64,000 nucleotides of DNA from Flaccisagitta enflata. Its lineage: Eukaryota > Chaetognatha > Sagittoidea > Aphragmophora. Position 1 is the stretch's first letter; every line of letters begins with the position of its first letter. Of the stretch, positions 57,036 to 64,000 are shown piece after piece. Both the position numbers and the translations under genes were made by a program. The notes under the pieces are model-generated. The model searched no databases and had not been told where the DNA came from. It was given only the letters and a program-made list of their open reading frames with translations. The DNA is taken from the NCBI GenBank assembly GCA_965153355.1, contig OZ231126.1:91946001-92010000 (forward strand). Direction: 5' to 3'.

Positions 57036-57415
57036 AGGAAAATATGGATTTTTTAAAAATTTGAACAAATTTTTTGGGAACACCTGTGAACCAAACTTCT
57101 TGAAATTTTGCAGAGTTGTAGATGACATCAAGGAGAGTTCTTAAGAAAATTTTAGCACTTTAGTTCTCCCCTGTTTTCATAATTAAATGCGACAAAGCAC
57201 CTCTATAACTGGCTATTTTTGTTGGTCGGTCAGTCGGTTGGTTGGTAACACATTTGTTGGACCATCCACACATCGCACCTTATTGACCTACTTTGCCTTA
57301 TATAAACAAAAAAAAATTTTTTTTTCATTTTTTGAAAACCATAGCTCTGCTAAATGTTGACGGTTTGAGCTAAAATTTGGTGTGGAGGTCAGGCAAACCC
57401 CCGATATTTCACATT
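57036..57415 (+). repeat. Dispersed repeat (copy of 33.65-33.96 kb) interrupted near 57187-57300
   Basis: Shares CCAAACTTCTTGAAATTTTG, TTCTCCCCTGTTTTCAT and GCAAACCCCCGATAT with 33.65-33.96 kb. Between the second and third words it carries an insertion holding TTGGTCGGTCAGTCGG, a hairpin/GGTC-like sequence. Confidence 0.75.
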
Positions 57416-57419
57416 TGAA

Positions 57420-58245
57420 TTCAGCACGAAAAATTAAGCCCTTATGCAAATTTCCAGCCTTCGATCACAATTTTTGCACAGCACCCTTGATATCAGACTT
57501 ACATCCCTGACTATAAGCGTTTTTATGTCCCTGAATGGTAGAAAAGAAACTTTGTGGAGTACTTAGCCTTTTAAAATGTCTTTTTGAAAAAAAATTGTTT
57601 GTCTGTCTGCCTGACGTTTTTTGAAAGTGCCGACGCACGCGACGTAGGTCTTATGACCTTGTTTTCCTCCCAGATCCCTCTTCCCGGTCCAGGTTGCGCC
57701 TTGCGGCATCAATGCTCATGTGTGCGTGTCGGGGAAAGAATTTGAACTTTGTCCTAGAGAGATAGGTAGCCAAGGTAAGATATACGAGTGTGTGTGTTTC
57801 AAAGAAAGCAAGGACGAACTTCGAGTCTGGGGAGTTGCTGGTCATGAAAACAACTATCATAGAGTCGTACGGCGAAAATAGAAACTTCTTTTGTGCGGCT
57901 TCGCACGAATAGCTAATGGCTCTTCAATAAGCAAGGGTAAATGTAAGCCTAAAAGTGCTGCATCGCCGAGTTTTGAAAAATATGGTTGAAATACTCTTTA
58001 TTAGGCATTTTTAAACGCATCCATCTGTCGGCCTATCGGTCCATCACGCTCTTACATAAACCATGCGAAATGGGTGATCTGATCATTTACATATCATGCC
58101 AGCTCGCACTTCTCCGATACATCATTCCTCCGTTCATTCATTGGTGAATCCATGCATTCTTTTTTCGCGATACGCTTGTATTGGCCTAAACCTGGCCTGG
58201 TTGAGTACATTAATTCAGTAAAATATTGGTAGGGTTTATCTTTTA
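57420..58245. other. Unassigned sequence
   Basis: Contains small hairpins (GTGCGGCTTCGCAC near 57893) and a GGTC-like patch near 58030. No gene could be supported. Confidence 0.4.
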
Positions 58246-58247
58246 TA

Positions 58248-59313
58248 CAGTTGCAATGAAAATACAATGAGAGGAGCCGCAAAATCTCTAGCAACCCCCC
58301 TTGCAGCTTTTACTATGAATATAACAGGGGTAAATGAAATGGTAGATGCTAGTATATTTCAATTCAATTCCCGCCATCAAAACGATTTTTCAATTTCTTC
58401 ATAGTATCTGAGATAGTAGCCATAATGGGGCAAAATTCAACGCCTGCAAAAATGGTTGATTTTGACCCTTTAAAAGGCTGTTTCTGGAAAACTAAGTTGA
58501 AATGAAAAAATCGCCCCGATGCACTGAGGGCCACAGATCTGCGTTTTAGTCTTGAAAGTAATTGTTTGAAGAAATCCACCTCACAACTTCTTCTATTTAT
58601 CAACAGATGTCATGTTTGTTGTTCTCAACAAAAGACCAGTGATTACAGTGTGAAAAATTGATGATAAATTCGATGACAGGCACCAAAAGCAAGAGAGTAC
58701 CTGGCCTTAAACATCACCCTAAACTGAGGCAAATCTCTGGTTGGTAGTGCCTTGCTTCTCATTGGTCAATTTGTGAGTGTGATGTTATCACCAAGATCTA
58801 TATCAAACGGCGTTTTCCTTAAGTTGGTCACCAATGATTGGGAAAGAGCTGCTTTGCAAGAACTTTTCCATGAGCTTTTTCTCTTAAAGTGCAGAAAAGT
58901 TGCAGGAAAAGATTACATATTTGGATTTGTTATGAGAAGATCTACAAATTGGTATAAAGTTTTTGGCGGAAATAGGCGGGAATAGAATTTTTTTTTCTCT
59001 CTATTAAAATATAAGCTGAAACTTTGCTTTGGCTTCCAATAAGCTGTACATGGAATGGGATGATTCAGTCAAATCATGTTCCTCTACCTCCAACAGGTAA
59101 TAATGCACAATGGAAGCAAAAAAATATTGAAAAAAAAAATGCCCCTATATGCATTAAAAAAAGATTCTCTGCCCTTTGTGCGATGGCGGGAATTATATAG
59201 GGACAATTTATCAGCTGCTACCTTAAAAGTTATCTTAATATCAATCGTTTCAGCTGCAGGGGGGGTTGCTAGAGATTTTCGCTGCTCCTCTCATTGTATT
59301 TTCATTGCCTCTG
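58248..59313. mobile_element. 1,066-bp TIR element with TA target duplication
   Basis: The termini CAGTTGCAATGAAAATACAA and TTGTATTTTCATTGCCTCTG are inverted, and similarity continues through GAGAGGAGC and CTCTAGCAACCCCCC for about 60 bp. TA lies on both sides (58246-58247 and 59314-59315). The interior has only short frames of 77-84 codons with no transposase features. Confidence 0.8.
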
Positions 59314-59417
59314 TACATTCTAGACAATGACTAAACTCCGTCCGTTCGTCCATCGGTCCGTCTGTTACATTTGTGAATTTTGCACTTTTTTGGGTATTTT
59401 CTAAAATTGTTTCTAGA

Positions 59418-59508
59418 GATGAGCGTCTTTTTAGTAGGAAAATAACTACATATACATATACATATACAGAGCGTCTTTTTAGTAGGAAAATAACTACATA
59501 TACATATA
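59418..59508. repeat. Two ~46-bp direct repeats
   Basis: GAGCGTCTTTTTAGTAGG followed by AAAATAACTACATATACATA occurs twice; the second copy ends at the TA insertion site of the next element. Confidence 0.85.
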
Positions 59509-60778
59509 CAGTGCGACTCAAAAAAAAAAAGTTACAACTTTCGTTCTAATTTTACCTGGTTTGAATTCAACAAATCCAATTGTTATTTGTGAGCATTTTA
59601 AAGAGCTGCAAAAAATGAACAATTTGCGACCAGTCCCATCAAATTTGATCAATTCGTTTGGATTTCATGTTAAAATGAAGACAAATATCTCAAAACCTAT
59701 GTGAGAAAACAATAGATTTTCTTACACAGTTTTAGGAGGACAAATTTTACTAAGACTGTTGTAATTTCTAAACGGATTGAGCCAGTAACTCCAGAAACAG
59801 CTCAAATGACAGATTTTTTGAGGGCTTTCTTCATGTCATGGATTTTGATAGGTTTTCACATGAATTAAACTTTTTACAAATGACAAAAAAAAGAATTTTT
59901 TCACCATACAAATATCAAAAATGACTGATCTTTTTTCCCCACTGATATCCATATTTGAAAATGAGAAAGTAAAAAAAATTGGTGACCATTTGAAAGATTT
60001 TCAAAAGATCTTTCATTCTAGACCAATCCCAGCCTCCTAGCTTCATTCGTTTGGAAATGACATTCAATTGAAGTTAATGGGTACATTTTGTGATAATGCC
60101 CCTTTTCAAACATGGAAATTAATACGTTTCAGTCTTTCCTTTACTGTGTCTAAACGAATTGAGCTAGAAATGTGGGATTGGCGGCAAATGAAAGCTCTTT
60201 CGAATATCTTTCAATTGAACTATGATTTTAATTGATTTCCTGTACTGCAAATTATGAAATTCAAATGAAAAAAGTCCCTTTTTTATATTTTTTGAAGAAT
60301 TTAGTTCAAACACAGGTTCTGACACCATCATCTTCTTTTTATCATAAAATCTGAAAAAATTGGTAAAAACTCGTGGGATTTGTAACATTTGTTTCATTTG
60401 ATGATACTCTTTCTATTTCTCACAAAAAAACTGTTGCATACTGGAATTAAGATGCCGCCGCTTCTTTTTGATTAGATTTTTTCATCATAACAGTCTCTGA
60501 TGCTAAATTATAAGTAAACTATATGCTTAAACATTAAAAACTGATGAAATATTGAGGAAGGGAGTAGTTGTCTTGTGGTTCCTTTTGTTAGAAATTGTTT
60601 ATGCCTTTCCAGTTAAGCTCAAGAAAAAAAAATTCAAAAGATCAACTTTTTCCAAAATCATTGAAAGGTGCAGGGTAATACCCTCTCCCAGCGGCTCGCT
60701 TCTTTACACATGATAAATCATTTTTTTCATGAGAAATATCTCATAGAACAGCTGTAACCTTTTTTATGGTTCGCAGTG
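59509..60778. mobile_element. 1,270-bp mariner-sized non-coding TIR element
   Basis: The left end CAGTGCGACTCAAAA and the right end TTATGGTTCGCAGTG pair over about 25 bp with mismatches (both have GTTACA or TGTAAC just inside), and TA flanks both ends (59507-59508 and 60779-60780). The size equals a typical Tc1/mariner element, but no transposase frame, DDE/D motif or long ORF is present. Inside, the word AAACG(G/A)ATTGAGC recurs. Confidence 0.75.
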
Positions 60779-60799
60779 TACATAACTAGGCTTGGGATT

Positions 60800-61270
60800 T
60801 GGTGATTCACCAACCAAAAAAACGGTGGAGTGAATGCCAATTTTCACTAATTCCGTGATTTGGATTTTCGTTTTTTCACCGTTTTTTCCTCATTTTCCTA
60901 ACTGCTTTTCAAATTGCCAAAGTTGCTATCATAAATAAGAAAATGTGCATGTCGATCATTAAACTTTGCAGGAAAAAATTTCACAGAAATCCCCTATTTT
61001 ACAGTTGCTATGATGAGAAGGAAACAGTACCTGATGCCAGTTTTAATAAGCGAGTTTACATTTTACAGTTGCCATAGTGAGAAGGAAACAGTATCTGATG
61101 CCAGTTTAAATAAACGAGTCTGTTTTTTACCCAGCTTGAAAAATGATAACCATATCCTTAGTTCAAGATATCATGATTTCCCTTACTGTTTGTATTCATT
61201 GAGTGTGTCACTTCTGCTGATTCTGTTATCATCAGAAAGAGTAATGAAAAGAAGAAGAAAGAGAAACAGA
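60800..61270. other. Unassigned sequence with a short internal duplication
   Basis: ACAGTTGC(T/C)AT and GAAGGAAACAGTA(C/T)CTGATG with GCCAGTTTTAATAA-like sequence occur twice near 61000-61115. The 107-codon frame covering them has no recognisable protein features. Confidence 0.45.
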
Positions 61271-61278
61271 AGAAGAAC

Positions 61279-61863
61279 TAGTCATCCAAGGATCGCACAT
61301 GGTCAGCGGTGCCCGATGCCCTGCTTAGGATGATCAAGTAGTGGAGTCAGAGCAGGGCAGCGGCCCCAAAGGGCTGATGTCTTGTAGGACACAGGGGGGA
61401 ATTTCCAGACGTCCTGAGGGGTAATATAGCAGGCCTAAGAGGTAATTGAGTCTGGGTTTGAGGTCTGGGGGAAGATTTATGCCTGAAGATTAGATTTGAG
61501 GTCTGGGGGCAGAACTTAGGCCTTGGGGGCAGATTTGAGGCCTGGAGGGCTGATTTGGGGCCTGGAATACTGATTTGAGGTCTGGAGAGCGGATTTGAGG
61601 CCTTGAAAGCTGATTTGATGCCTTGAGAGCTGATTTGAGGCCTGGAGAGCTGATTTGAGGCCTGGAGAGCTGATTTGAGGCCCAGAGAGCTGATTTGAGG
61701 CCTGGAGGGCTAATTTGAGGGCTTAGAGGGCCTAAATCAGGCCTGAGAGTGAGGATTTGAGGCCTCAATAGCCCATCGGGGGGGGGGGGACGGACGGACG
61801 GACGGACATCTGGAAATTCCCCCCTGTGTCCTACAGGACATCGGCCCTTTGGGGCCGCTGCCC
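61279..61863. mobile_element. Foldback element, 'GGAGAGCTGATTTGAGGCCT' core
   Basis: Arms 61355-61406 and 61812-61863 are reverse complements with few mismatches. The core (61430-61760) is a tandem of a 20-21-bp GGCCTGGAGAGCTGATTTGA unit, followed by a GGAC tract. The 5S-like flank is at 61279-61354, preceded by A/G-rich sequence and ACTAG. Confidence 0.85.
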
Positions 61864-61869
61864 AAAAAG

Positions 61870-62057
61870 GAAGAAGAAGGAAGAAGAAAAAAAAGAAAAA
61901 GAAAAAAAAGAAGGAAGAAAAGGAAGAAAAGGAAGAAAAGGAAGAAAAGAAAGAAAAGAAAGAAAAGGAAGAAAAGAAGAAAAGGAAGAAAAGGAAGAAA
62001 AGGAAGAAAAGGAAGAAAAGGAAGAAAAGGAAGAAAAGGAAAAAAAGGAAGAAAAGG

Positions 62058-62131
<74 letters not shown>
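61870..62131. repeat. (GGAAGAAAA)n then (GA)n microsatellites
   Basis: Purine-only AGGAAGAAA-type repeats of about 190 bp are followed by about 36 GA units. The Lys/Glu and Phe/Leu frames here are artefacts. Confidence 0.95.
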
Positions 62132-62134
<3 letters not shown>

Positions 62135-62224
62135 ATATGATATTAACAGACTGACTGACATAAAAAACAGAGATAAACATTCAGATGAAGAGACGTACAG
62201 TAAGACAAATACAATAGAATTTTT

Positions 62225-62425
62225 AGTCGCGTGCTACGCGACTCTACACCCCGCTTTGTCGGTCCGTCCGTCCGTCCATTGGTCGGTCCGTCCATCCATC
62301 ACACTTTACTCTTTTAGGGTTTTTGCACTCTTTGGCCTCATTGCTCCTGCCCAAGTGATCAAGTGACCTCAAATACGGCCCCTGCCCACCCGCACGCGAC
62401 TGGGGTAGCCCTGTATCCGGCCTTA
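62225..62425 (+). repeat. Hairpin/GTCC dispersed repeat, full-length copy
   Basis: A 201-bp copy with 5' AGTCGCGTGCTACGCGACT, an extended GTCC tract, all central blocks, the 3' arm GCACGCGACT and the end CTGTATCCGGCCTT. Confidence 0.85.
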
Positions 62426-63220
62426 ATTTTTTTTCATTTAAAAGGCAAAAGTCATCCTTTTGACCATTGTGTCAAGAATGCCATCTCAGAGTAAGTCTGT
62501 ATGGGAACAGGATAAAGGATTTTCCTTTGTTTGGCAGCACTTGAAACAAAGGTCATATAGCAAAGTCAAGAAATGTTGTAATAAGGCCAAGTTGGCCAAT
62601 AAGGTGCGCTGGGTAAATCATAAAATATTTTTGTTACTAACTGACCAACCAACAGATACAAACACAGCCAGTTATAGAGGTGTTTTGGAACACCTAAAAA
62701 GTTCCAAGAAACCTTTCCACTTTCATTTCATATAGGGGACTTTTCTATGTATATACATTGTATCAAAAACAAATAATTGACAAATTCCATCATGCGCATT
62801 CTCTTTTGCCATGATGATCTTCATTCTGGGCAATTACTCAATAAATTACTCAGTTTAGCACTTTTTTTTTTACTTCATTGATAGTTATTTATTTCTGATG
62901 AATAACTGTGCACAAGGATTACCCAGCATTATGCATTGGATCAACCCCAAAATGGGGAGCAGATACAGAGTAAAAATCACTGAAAAAAAAAACGAAAAAC
63001 GGTAATGGCAAAGATAATCCCTGAAAATTGGTGGTGATTGAAAACTCAAGTCACTCAACTCTATACATAACTATACATATGGGAAGTATTGGTTAAACCC
63101 AATACTATCAAAATATTGTAAACCAAATATAATACCGTTAAATCCCGCTCTAACGGATTTCAAGATTTTTAAGGTTTAAGGGTTTTTTAGGGTTAGGTTA
63201 CTCGATTTTTTCTAGGCTTT
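62426..63220. other. Unassigned AT-rich sequence
   Basis: A 91-codon frame (62460-62735) has no family features, and its end overlaps a word (GCCAGTTATAGAGGTG) that is the reverse complement of repeat sequence at 57193. I do not call a gene. Confidence 0.45.
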
Positions 63221-63222
63221 TA

Positions 63223-63275
63223 AGTCGCGTGAGTGCGATTCTAGAGGTTGGTGGGTCTGTCCGTACATCCGTAAT
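63223..63275 (+). repeat. Hairpin repeat, 5' fragment
   Basis: AGTCGCGTGAGTGCGATT hairpin followed by GGTTGGTGGG and GTCCGTACATCCG. Confidence 0.5.
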
Positions 63276-63279
63276 ATTG

Positions 63280-64000
63280 TTGAAATTAGCTTCTTCAATC
63301 ATTGTTAGTTAATTTATAGGAAATTGTAGGTAATAATTGTTCATTAAAATAGGGAAGTAAACTTGGCCGAGCTCTTTCAAGAAGCGATCAAAAATACAAT
63401 GTTTGAATTTCCTTCATGTGTTCCAGAGGATCCCATAGAATTTGTATTTGAAAAAATGTTCCAGTGAATGATTTTTTTTCATATATTGCTGATATCATTA
63501 TGGGGTGGATTTTTTTTCCTTGAAAATTGAGTCAAAAATGTCTGAGATAAGGCTGTTATGGGCAAACCAGGTCCAGGTGAGGTAAGGTGAGCTACCTGCA
63601 GAACTCCCAAAGTCTGCTGATTTTTAATCGATTTTCATTTTGGTGCTGCGACCGCGCCCTGTGACGCCATGAGCAAAGAAACAACAGAAAACATAATTTA
63701 TAAAGAAAATAAAAGAAGATCTCCAAAAAGATTTTCATTCAGAATAAATGAAACAAGTTTTCAGTTGAAAACGTGACAGAAATGTTTTAAGACACTTTCG
63801 TTTAGTTAATATATGATCTTATATTCGTCAGCAATAAAGCGACAGAAGCATACACAAAACACAATCAAATTCGCAATTAAATAAGTGTAAAAGAAAGAAG
63901 GTTAGTCGATTTCAGCGAGAGATAAATAAAAAAAAACAGAAAAGGGGTAGAAAAAGAAAAATCAAGACGAAATTGATACTTGCTCCTCAAATATCTTTCG
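63280..64000. other. Unassigned AT-rich sequence to window end
   Basis: No gene, RNA or structured repeat was recognised. Confidence 0.4.

Noticed and set aside
58752-59330. 77- and 84-codon frames inside the 58248-59313 element
   Set aside because: Too short for a transposase, with no DDE/D or helix-turn-helix pattern; chance frames are likely.
61490-62180. Two 147-223-codon minus-strand frames
   Set aside because: They translate the foldback core, the arms and the purine microsatellites.
62460-62735. 91-codon frame of fairly normal composition
   Set aside because: It has no recognisable domain, lies directly behind a dispersed repeat, and its 3' part overlaps a sequence repeated at 57.19 kb.

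Overview
The window reads as gene-poor, repeat-saturated nuclear DNA of an animal, probably an aquatic invertebrate; I cannot fix the phylum from sequence alone. The reasons are: one recognisable intron-containing metazoan gene (a PSKH1-type Ser/Thr kinase exon with a clean GTAAGT donor), an interstitial vertebrate/invertebrate-type TTAGGG telomeric tract, very long (GA)n and (GAAA)n microsatellites, and a mix of metazoan transposon types (LTR retroelement, hAT-type and TA-target MITEs, a Penelope-like reverse transcriptase remnant). There are no bacterial operons, rRNA genes, convincing tRNAs or CRISPR arrays.

Layout. 0-6.2 kb: short dispersed hairpin repeats and a 5'-truncated, stop-interrupted reverse transcriptase (minus strand, 4958-5701). 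6.7-16 kb: TIR-bounded non-autonomous elements (6701-7989; 8671-9059; 9887-10180; a MITE nested inside another at 12776-13321; 15016-15630), a dimeric satellite (11311-12116) and microsatellites. 17-22.3 kb: several copies of a hairpin/GGTC repeat family, a foldback element with perfect 52-bp arms (18369-18845) and a 19-bp minisatellite. 22993-24063: the PSKH1-like first coding exon on the minus strand, a GC/CpG-rich island in AT-rich surroundings; the downstream exons were not found. 24.7-34.7 kb: (GA)n arrays and a cluster of foldback elements, one of them split by a 2,010-bp hAT-like element that carries telomeric repeats. 35.0-42 kb: a ~1.6 kb 19-bp minisatellite joined to a ~5 kb satellite whose monomers are themselves palindromes. 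42-46 kb: further repeats. 46009-56164: a complete, very young LTR retrotransposon (LTRs of 578 and 574 bp, TG...CA ends, 5-bp target duplication ACAGT) inserted in the 19-bp minisatellite. 56.2-64 kb: tandem repeats and more TIR elements.

The LTR element is the most notable system here. It is about 10.2 kb but shows no protease, reverse transcriptase, RNase H or integrase frame. Instead it has a ~4 kb leader (tandem hairpin motifs, then ~1.5 kb of almost pure A/C sequence), one 512-codon gag-like coiled-coil ORF, five spaced GGCGGGGGCAGT-type motifs, several poly(A) blocks up to ~110 nt and a polypurine tract. It resembles a large retrotransposon derivative that must use enzymes from elsewhere. 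Its near-identical LTRs say that it moved recently.

Only two coding features (the kinase exon and the gag-like ORF) and one coding relic (the reverse transcriptase) are supported. The many other open frames are translations of microsatellites, minisatellites or MITEs.
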